This document shows, one piece after another, positions 24,901 through 47,616 of a stretch of 64,000 bases of DNA. Numbering within the stretch: the first letter of the stretch is position 1; each line of letters opens with the position of its first letter. The notes under the pieces are model-generated. The model saw nothing but the letters and a program-made list of their open reading frames with translations, was not told the DNA's origin and ran no database searches. This DNA is from Syngnathus acus (lineage: Eukaryota > Chordata > Actinopteri > Syngnathiformes > Syngnathidae). The stretch is taken from assembly GCF_901709675.1 (NCBI RefSeq), contig NC_051101.1, positions 2,660,501-2,724,500 on the forward strand, in the 5' to 3' direction. The position numbers and the translations under genes are program-made.

Positions 24901-27900
24901 CTCTTCATTAAACATTTACAAGGTGCTTATGTCATTATTAGCGTAGCCTCTTTTCTCATCTGTAACTACTGGGGGGGCTTTTATTAGCGCACCATGAATT
25001 TGAGTGGAGGAAACTGGGTGGAGCTTTTTTTATGCTGGAAGTGATCTTTTTTTGGGGGGTGAATTGTACTGGAGAATTCAGAGGTGTTCAAAGTGCCCAA
25101 ACAATTTCACCAAGATGGCAGTCACTTGTTTTCTTGCTTTTTTTTTTCTTTTTCTTTGAGCGCTCAGGTACAAGCGGTGGCCTGTCCAGGTGAGACCACA
25201 ACTTCAATCAATACGCTTCGAGTGGGACTCGACAAGTCTGCCCGTCACTTTTGGTGCTGCTGTTCAGACATGATTTTTTTTTTTCACTGCAGGCTTCTAT
25301 GCGACACCTCCACAACTCACTGCACAAAAAGCAGCACTCCAGCAAACAGCCTTCAAAAAGGAGAAGAGGCTTCAAGGTGTTTTTTGCTACTCCTGGCTGA
25401 AGTAACTTTAACAAAAAGTTGAGCGTTGTTAGCGCATTTACAACAACCGCACAGCTTTGGGAATGGGAAACACGAAAGACAAGCTAATCAAAGTAGCATC
25501 AGTCTTGCATGTTGTACTCCATCTTTGTGGAATAAAAATCAATAAGACGAGTCAAAGCTCTTCAAGGGCCTGTAAAAAGTTGCAAAGCAAACTACATTCA
25601 GGAAAATGACAATTCAAGAATTCTGCTGCCCTCACGACTTTTCTCGCCATTGTGCCATTTGTGCTATTTGAGTCGAGTTTTTAGGGTTGAGGAGACATTT
25701 TGAGAAATAATTACCTTTAGGTGCTTGACTCTAGTTTGAAGGTGCTTTCTTTTTTTTTTTTTTTAAATGCGCTAATCGATACGCAAAAAGCCAGATGCAT
25801 TTGTTTCACTCCGAAATCTGACGACACTTTAATGAGATCAGGCTGAACTGTGATAGGAGTCTATTGCATCGTGGGAGGTGAGATGTAACTAGCTGCAGCC
25901 CCCCCCCCCTCCCGCCCCACTCCACACACCCCATCCCTCCAAAATATACCCCCCCACACCCAAAACTCCTTCTCATGTTTCTGCTCATCTACACGAGCCT
26001 CTGGTGTCCACAGGCCGGCTGCTAATGACGGTCTGGGACGTGGTGATCGGGTTTCACGTGCGCACACCTCATTGATTCTGGGTTTGCCCAAAGCGTCACG
26101 ATCAAACACACACACACACGCACACATGCGCGCGCGCCACACGGTAATAATAAACACGGGCTAATGCGGGCAATAGGGGCAGGGTGTGGATTCAGCCAAG
26201 GAAAAACAATGACGTGCTGGCATTGATGCACAAAAAGATGCAGGGGAGGAGCCACAAAGAATCGGCGCCGAGCGTTCGCTCGATGAGGAGAAAAGATTGC
26301 ACGGGGGTGAGGCCTTGGAGAGGGGGGGACGTGTGTTGTTGTCCATGTCGAGATGTGCAGATAAGGTGGATCGCCGTGGCTCCCGTGGCACCAGCTTGTC
26401 GTACTAGAGCTCATCTGATAAGAGGCCCTGGCCGACACGCGTTGGCCTGGCCCCAACATGAGCAGGGTCACGCGGCGTCGCCGGCAACTCTTTCGTCAGC
26501 AGGGAGCAGACTGAATTTTATGGGTGTTAGGCTACGGTGCTTGAAAATCCAAATCATGTTTGGTGGATGGTCTATTGTCCACGTAACTTGGTACTCATCA
26601 ACAAGTTCGCCTCCTTTTTCCCGGGCCTATTTAAGCAAATTAGTGTTTTTGTGCACGACGGTGATGGATGGCAGGGGGAGGGGGGGCTTAATGACCACAC
26701 TTGGTTTTCAATCAATCTCCCGCTGTCAGCGCGCAGATAAATACGCCACTCGGCAGGAAACAGACGCACGCATTGTGGTGTCGTCGACTCCGCCCGCGTT
26801 ATCGGACAGATTTCCTTGTCGTTAAACAACAAGCCCCCACGCGCGCGCCCACCTCCATGGCAAGCTAACGCAACGCTGACGAGTTGTTAGGCTTGACAAG
26901 AAAATCTTTTGACCTGCAATTGTCTGCCTCTAAAGTCAAGTACGCCAATGAGTTTGGGATCTTGGTTTTTGGGGTAAAGTTTCAAGATGAACCCAAACTG
27001 CACCAAAATAGACCGAAACCTGTATTTATTTCAGAATCGTGTTGGAAATTTGGTTGAGCTTCTAAATTTGTTTTGAAATTCTGCGAGTCGAGTTTTCAAA
27101 TGTGGAGAAATGACAGGTGGAGGAGGATTTCTAAGAGAGTGATTGCATTGTCATCTGCAGAAGAAGTTTTGGAAGGTGCGCTAGGAACTGATCTCTGCAT
27201 CTTCAATTGCAAAAGATACTTTGAGAGCCAAGCAGGGCAAGTTCGGAGGATCAAAACACCTGTTGGCAATTTTGCCATTCAGCTCCTTGAACTGTTTTAT
27301 TGAGATGGTTTCTCCAAATTAATAACTTTTTCATTGGAGTGGGCTTCATCCCGGTCGTGCTCGCAACACTTTTCCTGTGAATAAGCACATTGGCCCGCGG
27401 CATTTTGCTGAGCTAAGCCTGAGAAAAGTATAAGAAGAAGAGCGTGTAAAAGGAAGATTAATTAAGGCAGCAGATAATCCTGATGACAGCAGCAAAAAAA
27501 AAAAAGCTTTTCAGCACAAGCCGAGTAATTGCGGTGCGGCGACCTCACTTGGAGGGCCAACGCATTTGTCCCCGGGGTAGAAGCCAGTGCCGCTTATGGA
27601 GCCAACCTTTAAGCCACGAAATGGTTCTGCTACATGCTCCACCTGTTTGATCCCATCTGGAGGTGGAGCTCGAGACTCACGATAAGATCTGGAGCGCACA
27701 CCAGCAAATATGCAACGGCCATCTGTCGCATCAGCATCTATTGCTAAGAGAATACTTGAAACTCAAACCCCCATTCCATGTGTGTTCACGTTTGGTGAGG
27801 AGCTCCAAGGCAAGAACATTTGTTCTTAGGTCTGCCCGATCATCCACTGATGAGATGTCCTCGGCATCATCATCAACCAAATCCCACCCTCTTACTTTCT

Positions 27901-28000
27901 AAGGTGTCTGGTGACTCTTGCCCCTCCCTTCCTCACATGGGACGGAGAAGGAAAGAGAGGGAGAAAGAGAGAGACACAAGCCCACCACCACTGCCACCAC
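21990..28000. other. Large intergenic interval upstream of ntrk1
   Basis: No coding exon with supporting splice sites found. Visible structure: a multi-hairpin locus at 22860-22985, a GC-rich patch at about 22280-22560, a CA repeat at about 26107-26130, and a TAAT-containing stretch at 27455-27480 (GATTAATTAAGGC) that could be regulatory. ORFs here overlap on both strands and look random. Confidence 0.45.
22860..22985. repeat. Cluster of inverted repeats (hairpins)
   Basis: Arms 22860-22885 and 22898-22923 pair over 26 bp with three mismatches around a 12-bp loop (GATTGGGGAGTCGGGAGTGA and its near complement). A second arm pair, GGACGACAT at 22939-22947 and ATGTCGTCC at 22973-22981, follows at once. 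Between them ATCCCTAAAGGGAT is nearly palindromic. No coding potential; probably a small foldback element. Confidence 0.7.
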
Positions 28001-28192
28001 CCCCGGCATCTCCCCAGAGGGCCCTCGCCTCGCTTTGCCTTGCCTCGCCCTGCCCTGCCTGGCCGGCTCCTCCCGCTGCTCAGTACAACCGCGCCTCCGC
28101 GCCGGACGGCGACCAGCCAGGATCTGGGCTCACGAGCGCTCGTCTTTGCTGACCAGAGGTGCGAGAAGAGCCCCGGCGCCTCCCTTGGCAGG
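28000..28192 (+). promoter_or_regulatory. GC-rich ntrk1 5' region
   Basis: CpG-containing, GC-rich sequence directly before the ntrk1 ATG, after a purine-rich stretch (about 27940-27985). It probably holds the 5' UTR and core promoter. No TATA box is evident. Translation could start at 28193 or at the second in-frame ATG (28199); both precede the same signal peptide. Confidence 0.4.
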
Positions 28193-39077
<10,885 letters not shown>

Positions 39078-40062
39078 ACGCCCTTCGCCACAAACCACGG
39101 CGTCTTTGTCCTCACCAGTAAGGCAGCTCGGCCCAACCATTCAATGACGATTAGAAAAAAGAAAGATTCCATTTCATTCCATTTAGAGTACTTGACATCC
39201 ATCTTAAGATCCACGCACTCTGTCCTCACTAGTAAAAAAAGAAAAAAAAAACCTCTAGCACAGGGGGAGAACAGTCTCCCTTTGCCAGTTAGGCAAAACT
39301 GTTCTTTTGTTGACGACCGCGTGGTACCAGTAGTTACCGAGTAAAGTTTTACAGAACTGCTAGCTAGTAGCATGCAATTGTCGACCAGTGTACAATTTTG
39401 CCTCGCTAGTAATGTGTGCAGAAATGTCCTAAGGCAGTCATCAATAATAATAATAATAATATGGTACTCGTAAGACAGTTCTACTCGTGCTCCACATTGT
39501 CCTGCTGGTGAGGCGAGAGATCGCGTACGAGTAGCAGGATATTGTCCATAAAGGAGAAAGGAGCTTCTCCTCTTGACAGTGTGTCCTGTTGTGTTTAGCG
39601 CCCCTGCAGGCTGTGGGTGGAACTGCGGGGTGTTGACAGGACTCAAGGAGAGAACTGAGTCAAATTTGTGCAAACTTCAGTAGATGACGATGGTCACCAT
39701 AATGATTTGTGTATGCGTGTGTATAACCAGCTTTGTGTCTCATATGGATTTTTTTTTTTTTCAATATTATCCAAACGTGTGCATTTGTTTGGTCACTTTG
39801 GAAGGGAAATATTAGCCCACCAAACTTGACTACAATTCAGCTGTTTCTGTCTGTGCGCGATTGTCTATTTACTCAACTGCAGAGGATTTGTGGCTATTTT
39901 ATAGAACTTGCACCCGTCATTGTCGTTTTTATTTGAGGTGTGGTGTTGATGTATTCACCTAAATGGAGGGCCCAAAGTTGTACAAAGTGTAAATAGTGAA
40001 GGGAGATGCATTCAGACTGTATGGCAAACTATCCATGTCAATGCTGTGTGCGCTCACATCAC

Positions 40063-40068
40063 AATAAA
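40063..40068 (+). terminator. ntrk1 polyadenylation signal
   Basis: AATAAA about 1 kb after the ntrk1 stop, followed by an A-rich stretch (40083-40092). This is the first canonical hexamer with a plausible cleavage context and probably ends the transcript. The 3' UTR between 39078 and here contains an ATA/AAT-rich patch but no other gene. Confidence 0.65.
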
Positions 40069-40939
40069 GTTGATCGAGAGAAGAAAAAAAAACTTTAATC
40101 AATTGGTCACTATGATTAAATCACTGAACTTTTACTTTAATTGAAAAAAAGTCTCACATTGTACTCAAGTACATGTACTCAAAACAACAAGAAAAAGCAC
40201 CCTTGGCCTTACTCCTTCAATGTGCCTTGGAAGAGCTCAAGTATGATGGAAGCAATGATTTGGGGATGAAATGAACACATTTTCATTGCATAAAGGTTTG
40301 ACTTTGGATGTTCTTGACTATGAATTTATCACGGAGCTCATTTGGGCCAGCATTGGGCCAGTAAACGTTTGTTTCACATACATTCACACACGCTGCATTG
40401 GACCAACGTCAGCTTAAGACGTTTTGTTTGCTCGGATTGTGAGTCGTACTTTAACTCACCCGGATATTTGTGGGCGGTGGCGCCTCCGGGTCGGCGTCTT
40501 GCTGACTTGTTGCAGCATGTTCGTCGTGCACGATGTCGTCTCATTGCGGGTGGTTATTTATTGGCAAAATGACCAAGTTATGTTATGGGAAACCATAACA
40601 AGTTTTTTTTTTTTTTTAACAACTTTCCTTAAATGGAAAATGCGTTTTAAATGTCCATTACCATTCCAGGTTTTCCGGGTTGGAAGTGCAATTCCTTTTA
40701 AGAAACGTGGACTCCGGACTCATTTGTCATAAAATGATCGCACTTCGAATTTCTCGGGTCAATTTGTTTTTATCATTTGGCGGCCTAAAAAAGACGTTTA
40801 GGTTTCGTGCTCCGTAGGGAATGTTTTGTTCTACTCGTCCCCCCTCTATTGGTCACTCTTAACACCACAGCCTTCAGCCTAACTCGGAGACCATTGTACT
40901 TGACTTGTTTTTCTTTTTTAATTAAAATATATATTTTTT

Positions 40940-40996
40940 TTTATTTCACAAATCGAGTGGGTCACTGACAGTGTACACAGCACACAAGTATTTATT
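40940..40996 (-). terminator. Candidate paqr6 polyadenylation signals
   Basis: Two AATAAA hexamers on the minus strand (complement of 40991-40996 and 40940-40945) lie about 480-530 nt beyond the paqr6 stop. They make ntrk1 and paqr6 convergent, with predicted 3' ends about 0.9 kb apart. Confidence 0.5.
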
Positions 40997-41469
40997 CATA
41001 CATTCATTTTTTTTCTGAGCATATAAAACATTATAAAGCACCAGGTTCTTTCCAGTCAAAACATCCCACTATTAATATTCGTATTAATGACACAAACTCA
41101 GAACAATACAAACAGGTAACCATGATCCAGTCAGGAATATTGGCACTAAATATGAGAGTACATTTTTGCAAAAAAAGTTTCTATATAAAACATCTGAGTG
41201 TTTGCAAAAGCGTCCGCCACAACGGAAAAAAATAGTTCAAGATCAAGTTATTTATAATGTAATTAATTTTACACTGAAGCATGAACATTTTTATGTTTGA
41301 TGAATTTCATGCTGACTCATTAAATAATGTGAAACTTTGGTTAAAATGGGAATATTCAACATATCATGTGAAACTTAACTCATTAAAACATGTCACTTGT
41401 CATGTACAAATATGTAACTTATGTTAAAATCTCTCACTTTTTAAAAAATGTTTTAACTTGCTTAATGCA

Positions 41470-43171
41470 CTACCTAGTAGCCACAGAGTGTCTTAGTCCT
41501 TGCCGTCGCCTGAGCAATGGCGCGCTGAAGAGGGCGATGACGGCCAAGTTGAGGGCCAGGCTGAGCGCCAGCACGCCGGCCGTGCCGGGCAGGGAAGGCG
41601 CAGTCCCCGCCGCCTCCAGCTGCGCCCGCCGCGATGTCATGTCGCACAACACCGCCTCCATCTGGAAGTGCGTTGCCAGCACGGCGCACACGTGGAAGAG
41701 CTGATGGCTGTGGCCTGCACACGTTGGAGAACGTTCAGAAGATGCAAATTACGCACTCTAGCGTCATTGTGTCAATCAAACAGTAAGTCGATGTCGTAAC
41801 GCGAGACGTACCAAAGTAGTCGAAGCGTCCCGGCGCCAACCTCTCGGGTAGGTGCGAGGCAAACAGGAAGCAGGTGAGGAAGGCCAAGGTCACCTGGTAC
41901 AAGTGGCTGAGCAGAGCCTCGCTGGGACTGCAGCATCCCCCGCAGCACAGGAGGAGCTATGTGTACACACAGACACAGATGTGAGGGAGAGAGATGCGAA
42001 GATGACCAGTGAGTGGTGAGGGAAACAGAATGCTGCTAAAGTGCTTGCAGTGGCCGCCTCGTGGAGAGCAACCAAGCAAATACGTTAAAGACAAACGTAG
42101 AGAACCATGTCTATGTTGAAGTGGCTCACCCTGTAGAAGACGGGCAAACTGTCAAAGACAAAAGGCAGCACAAAGGCGGCGGTGCGCAGAACTTTGCTTC
42201 TCCGCGGGAAGCGCACCTCCACGAACCTGCCGGGGGACCACACACACAAGCGCATCCGCTCGACTTGTTTTCCAGCAGTTTCAATAGTCCCCATCTGCAC
42301 CACACGCTCCCCCCACCCATCTGGCCCCTTTTATCAAAAAGCAACAACATGTACGGTAAATATGTTAGCCAAGTGACAAGCGCAAAGAGAAGTGTGCGTC
42401 CACTGACCGGGAGTAGCAGGAGAGACCGGTGCAGAACAAGCTGTTGCCCACGGCGATGGCCACAAAGTGGCGATGCAGCCATCCGTTGAGCCAGCCGTCG
42501 GGCATGGCGTAGCACCCGTAGCAGATGGCGCTGCCTGAAAGAGCCGCACGGGGTCGTCAGCTCTCTCTCCCCATCCTCTAAATCGGACCACTTATTCCCT
42601 GGACTCACCCAGGCTGTAGAGGCTGAGTGCGCCGTAGTCCAAAAAGTAGCAGATGTGGCACCACTCTGGCGACATGGCGCTAAAGGTGTGCGCGCAGCTG
42701 GAGGTAAAGGGGTACACGCACACCGGCAGCATGTAGGCCAGCAGCGGCCACGTGTAGCTGTCGCTTGCCAAACTGACGTCGGAGCACAGCGAGGCCAGCC
42801 TCCACACAAAGTACCTGACACACACACGCACATTGACAGTTAACAGGATTGGCGGCCCGCAGTTTGATGCAAATCGGAACATCTGGCACCAGGTCGGCAG
42901 GAAGTGCGTCCAAATGTTGACCGTCTCGTTGTTGATGCGGAAACTGCTGAGCAGGCAGTCCAGCGCCGAGCTCTGCGGGTGGCGGTAGCCAGACAGAATG
43001 CCGTCCTCGCGAAACACCTGAGAAGCAAACGCCATCGTCACGGTCACGGATGCACCGGACCTCGAGTTCACCGTAAATGGCCGTAAGCGTTGCGAGCGCG
43101 TCAGCTGTCCTCCAGCTCACCTGGGGCACCTGATGGACGTCAAAGAGCGGCGGGAGTTTGACGCCGAGCAC
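41470..43171 (-). CDS. paqr6: Membrane progestin receptor delta (PAQR6)
   Basis: Seven coding exons: 43171-43121 (first; upper limit uncertain), 43017-42890, 42814-42609, 42534-42408, 42226-42130, 41956-41812, 41714-41470 (stop 41472-41470). Phases agree; 332 residues from the family start position (human 344). The PAQR zinc site is complete: Ser-x3-His in SSCAH, Asp in YFLDYG, and two histidines in GHSHQLFH. The order SGYRHP.SSALDC, NETVNIWTHFLPTW and HLPERLAPGRFDYFGHSHQ matches PAQR6 closely. It is a seven-pass membrane protein of the adiponectin/progestin receptor family. At the expected initiator (MLxxKLP in relatives) the codon is GTG at 43171-43169. The frame stays open upstream to an ATG at 43408, which would add 79 residues. 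Confidence 0.9.
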
Positions 43172-43408
43172 GGCGGCGGCAGTGGCGGGCCAGCCCCGCC
43201 GACGCACCTCCCCCAGGCGGGCGATGAGCAGCCAGACGGCATCGGACTGGGCGGCGGGCTGCTGGCTCGGCGGGCCCCGGATTCGGCTCCAGGCACCCGG
43301 CAACACTGCGACCAAGGGAGAAGTCGCCGTTAGCCACCAGCCCTCGGCAAGCCCTGCGCTTTCCAACTTTGCATAATGTATTTCCCGATCCGTTATAGGT
43401 TGAGCCAT
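43172..43408 (-). other. Open N-terminal extension upstream of paqr6
   Basis: In frame with the first paqr6 exon, 79 codons from ATG 43408 without a stop (MAQPITDREIHY and onward). A good acceptor-like site (GGTCGCAG, near 43305 on the minus strand) inside it suggests that part is intron. Composition is Pro/Ala/Arg-rich, unlike known PAQR6 N-termini. It is either 5' UTR that happens to be open, or a real extension replacing the lost ATG. Confidence 0.35.
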
Positions 43409-43409
43409 A

Positions 43410-46260
43410 AATGTGCTGTGGAGCGATAGAACAGAGATGAGAACAGATAACGATAGACATTTTTTCCCGCTCGCAGCGCCCCACCCCCGCCGCCCTTCGT
43501 CCAGGTTCCGGTCCTGACCCCGTTGTGGGAGACAAAGTGGTCTTTGTGCGCACGCACAAGCCATCGCATTGATAAGCACGCGCACAAAATGTCCAATCCG
43601 CCAACCGCAAATTGGAATGTCCAATGGAGTCTGTTTGAAATGTTTTGATGCAAAATCATCAAATTGGTTTTGAAATGTCAATCAAAATCAAAAGTCAATC
43701 AAAAGTTTAATATTTTCATAAAAAGCTAAAAAATGCAGAGGAAAAAAAACGGTCAAGTTTTTAAATAAAACAAATTCAGACAAAATAGTCATATTTTTCA
43801 AAAAATGGCTGTATAATGTGGCCAGTACGCCCAAGAGTCAAGATTTATGAGTCAGTCTTTTGTTTTTATTTTTGTGATCAGCTTTGCGTCTTCGATACTT
43901 TGTATCTTCTGGGCGGTTGTTGTTTTTGTTACCTTCAAATGAGGTTCCCACCATCTGGAAAGTTCTCGAGCTCAGTGTCCAATGCTGAGCCAAAGAAAAC
44001 TATTTAAATGGGAAGGCGGGCGTTTGTTTGTGTGTGCGGTGACGGCGGTGAGCTAGTTCCCCTTTAGGGCTCCACTCAGGCAAGGTTGCGCAAAGGTGTT
44101 CCTCCTCCTTCTAACCTGCAGACCCATGTTGACATTTCTCACGTGAAAGTTACAACACGTTAGTCAAACGCCTTGCGCTCATTTCAGAGACGAGCGACAC
44201 AAAGGTCGGCTGACTCCAGCTTCCACCGTCCGGGACTCTTCTTGGCATCAAAACACCTAAGTTGATGCACGCCTTTTGTCGTCATAAGGAGTTGAAGTCA
44301 AACAGCATCAGCAAGTATTCAAATGACTGTCGATTTTACTACAAAATTAGGATTAGGAAAAAAAGTGCTCTCAAGTCTTGCGTGCACCCTTAAAATTTGG
44401 GTTAAAATTAAATAAACTTTGGAAACTGGATCAACAACGTATTTTGCCTAACAAAACACCCAAAGATTTTTTTTTTTTTTCTTTGCCAACTAACCCAAAG
44501 TTGGATAAAATCCGCCCAAATGTCTGAGTTGCTGCAATTTTTAACCAAGCACTTTTAAGGGTGTATTTCATGCAAAAACACATGACTGACGACCTGTGTT
44601 TTTGTCGTGTTCAAGAAAGAACAAATTGAATTAACTAAGATTGCATCACCAGTGCAGCTGTTTGGAGATCACTCCAACAACGTCCAACCAGGGGACAGTT
44701 GAAAATCGTCACTTCAACTCGGGAAAATGTTTGAAGGTCGCCCTAATATTGAATACAGTAAATGCTCGTTTTGGGACTAAAAGTTAAAAATTAATCGGTG
44801 ATTCTGGTGGTCCCTGGAAACAAACATATTGTAGCAACTTTGTTCTGGTACTTTGGTAAAGTTACAATGGAAATAATCTATATTTGCATAACTTTGGAGG
44901 TGGATCTAACTTTGTGTGAAAAGTTTTGTGCTACAAGAATGTGACAATTGGAACTATGTTGTCTAATTGGATTCAGTTTGACACGCAATTTTAAGGCTCT
45001 TTCCCACGGCTCGGACTTTCCTCGGAAGCCCAAGCCGGTCCGACCGCCTCGTTGTTTGGACGGCTTTCAACAAAGGAACAAAAACAGAACAGACCGAAGG
45101 AGTGGTAAAATCCACACAAGACTCAGCATGACAGGAGCCAATCATCCTCCGTCATGTGTCACGACCACTTACCGCGACTATCGGCCATCAGCGCGTGACG
45201 GTCGCCCACAGGAACCAGATGGAGGGGGGGGGGGGTATTTTTCAAAGTGTTTCGTTATCTTCTCGCTTCTTGTGTCTCGCGTGCATTGTCAGTTTGTCTC
45301 CCTTTGCGTCCCGTCGCTGGGCTCGTCCTCGCCTCGCCCGCTCTCAACATTGCCCAATGGGAAGCGCGCTCGCCACCCACGTGGCACAAAATGGGCGGGA
45401 CGCCATCAAGGGGGCGGCCACAACAACACGGGCCACGTGCGTGCGCGCGCCTTCCTACTCGAGCGAAGACATGCGCTTGCACGTCTTCCTAAAATTCCTC
45501 AACATGTTTGCGTTGTCCGGGGATGTGTACGGTGACGTCACGGCTATGGAGCGCGGAAGTAACTCCGAAAGCGTGTGCAAAATGAGCAGCAGTAAAGCAT
45601 GGGGGTTAGTTGTGTGAAATGGAAGCGTACTTTCCGTTATAACATGAACTATTTCAGTCTTGAATGTAACATTTCATTACGTTCCAAGCAAAATAAGTTT
45701 GACTTCTTTCAGAAAAATAAGAGAACATTTCTTCCGCTTCAGGTAGAATATTGTTTTTTTAAATCCAGCTGTCGAATGAGATTAAGATCTTAAGGGTTTT
45801 TTTCGCTCAACGCTCAAGTCAAAATACATTTTGAAGAAGATAGTAATTTATCGAGGACCTCTGAGTGGACGTCAACTGTGAGCGTCTTGTGACTCGTCTC
45901 ATGTAAAAGTTCCTTCGAATTACGGCACCTTCTTCCTCAGCGCCAAGTGCGTGCCCACAACTCGCTCCGCGCAAAGGAAGCACAAAGCGGTGCCAGTCGC
46001 CGCCCGACTGGCACACGCACGCTCGTGCACACATGCACGCGCCAGTTGTCATCTGATTGGCTGCCAGCTACGCGTGCGCGCGCGTGAGAGAAGACAATAG
46101 TCGAGAGGACAATACATAGATGCAAAAGTCGCACGTCGTAGTGTGGTGAACCGCGCCCCCTTCTGGGCAAACTGAGAACAACTTAACGCATCTTAATTGT
46201 CATCAGTTTTAACTTGTCAGGTAAACAAAGAGCGATGACCAAAGGAAAAATTTAAATGAT
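43410..46260. other. Intergenic region between paqr6 and smg5
   Basis: No further gene recognised. 45290-45570 and 45900-46150 are GC- and CpG-rich with alternating CG/CA (GCGCGCG near 46075), giving overlapping meaningless frames on both strands. They could hold regulatory sequence or a paqr6 distal promoter. Confidence 0.4.
44384..44564. mobile_element. MITE with ACCCTTAAAA terminal inverted repeats
   Basis: The left end GCACCCTTAAAATTTGGGTT and the right end, read on the other strand, TACACCCTTAAAAGTGCTTG are imperfect inverted repeats about 25-30 bp long that continue into GGTTAAAA. Total about 180 bp, non-coding, AT-rich. Similar ACCCTTAAA-type short elements are, from memory, widespread in fish. 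No target duplication was established. Confidence 0.6.
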
Positions 46261-46886
46261 TGTTTTTATTGTTGAACGCATTTTCACACATAGATGCCGT
46301 TTGTTCGTTTGAGTGTCATCATGTAGGCGAGAGACATTTCCAACTTCTCTTAGAGCCTGCACACCTTGCGTTTTTTTCTTTACTTTTCTTTTTGAATAAG
46401 TGACACTATGATAAATAAACTGGCTTTCCCTTAGACATTCGCACATCATAAAGCGCAATTAACACCATTAATTATTTGGGTGCAAGAATACAACCCATAT
46501 GAGCTTGATCATGGGGTTGTTGTTTCCTTTTTCTCAAGCGCATGACACGACTCCAAAAACAAAATACAAAAAAAATAAACAGCTACTGGTAATTTGAGGA
46601 TGAACCTGAAGTGCAAAACCTGTACAGGTCAACTAAATTTGACCATCTTTAAAATGTCATGCATTTTTAATTTTATCAAGCGAAGATGTTTGTTTTCTCT
46701 TTAAAGTCAATTCTGTGGGAATAAAGTCACTGTTTTGACCGTTTTGAGAGGTGGTGAAAAAATTCAGTTTTGGATTTTAGTCTTTCCAACTAAACAGCTG
46801 CACGCCCACTCACTGCTTGTGTTCAATCGTTTGGGGTCCTCTGTCTCCTGATGTCAAATTCTACTGATTGGCTTTGAATCAGGACA

Positions 46887-46892
46887 TTTATT
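46887..46892 (-). terminator. Candidate smg5 polyadenylation signal
   Basis: Minus-strand AATAAA about 725 nt after the smg5 stop. A second candidate lies at 46265-46270. Neither can be chosen without transcript data. A (GA)n tract (47494-47570) lies inside this predicted 3' UTR. Confidence 0.4.
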
Positions 46893-47493
46893 GGTCCTTT
46901 CATTGTAAATTTTCCCATTCAGGTCCTTGTTGAAGAGGAATTTGTGCATTTCAACTTCATCCTGAAATCCTCGTCACAAAAAGTAACATCACAAAAAAAA
47001 AAAAAAAAAAAGAAAACACAGGACAAGAAGTGTACCTCGTCAACAACCCTTGCAAGCGCTCATTTTTTTGAGTCTCCCGGGGCCGCGGCAGCCTGCCGCT
47101 GCTGCTGGCTGCGTTTTGTGGCCACCTTGCTTGCACTTTTCTCTCTCTCGATTGCAAAAACGGGCATGGCTCGCCTTGCAAAGAAATCGGAAGGGGAAAC
47201 CGCAGACACCGAATGACTTCAAGTCTGTGTGTGCGCGCGAGCATCTTGTCTCTCTCCCAACAAGTCGAGCGCGCTCCCAGCGAGATGGAGGCCAAGCGCC
47301 AGCCAGTTCAGTTTGGTGTCTCGGCACTTTCGCCAAATTGCTGCCCGCGTGGCCGTTTCGGGACGGCCTTCCGGGGCCCGTCTTCCTCTTAGTAGCTTCT
47401 TAACTCCCTTCATAAGCTTAAACTCTTTCCATCCGTCCGGCTTCATGTTGAGATTTGATTCTGGAGACGCATATACACACAGAGCAAAAAGAG

Positions 47494-47570
47494 TCGCAGA
47501 GAGAGAGAGAGAGAAAGACAGGGGGTGAGAGAGAGAGAGAGAGAAAGAGCAAGAGCGAGAGAGGAAGCGA
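47494..47570. repeat. (GA)n purine tract in smg5 3' UTR
   Basis: Interrupted GA dinucleotide repeat (GAGAGAGAGAGAAAGACAGG and onward), about 75 bp, just downstream of the smg5 stop. In the mRNA it reads (UC)n, a pyrimidine tract that could bind PTB-type proteins. Confidence 0.8.
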
Positions 47571-47616
47571 GTGTTGTGATTGATCAGACATGGGCGGCGC
47601 TTTGCATGGTCGGCCC

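Noticed and set aside
26022-26825. Overlapping frames of 149 and 213 codons near 26 kb
   Set aside because: Open on both strands with no recognisable motif and a CA repeat at one end; consistent with chance in GC-rich sequence.
42680-43681. Minus-strand 333-codon frame across the paqr6 region
   Set aside because: It runs through introns: after the first paqr6 exon it leaves the PAQR frame (VSWRTADALATL). Only its paqr6 exon part is real.
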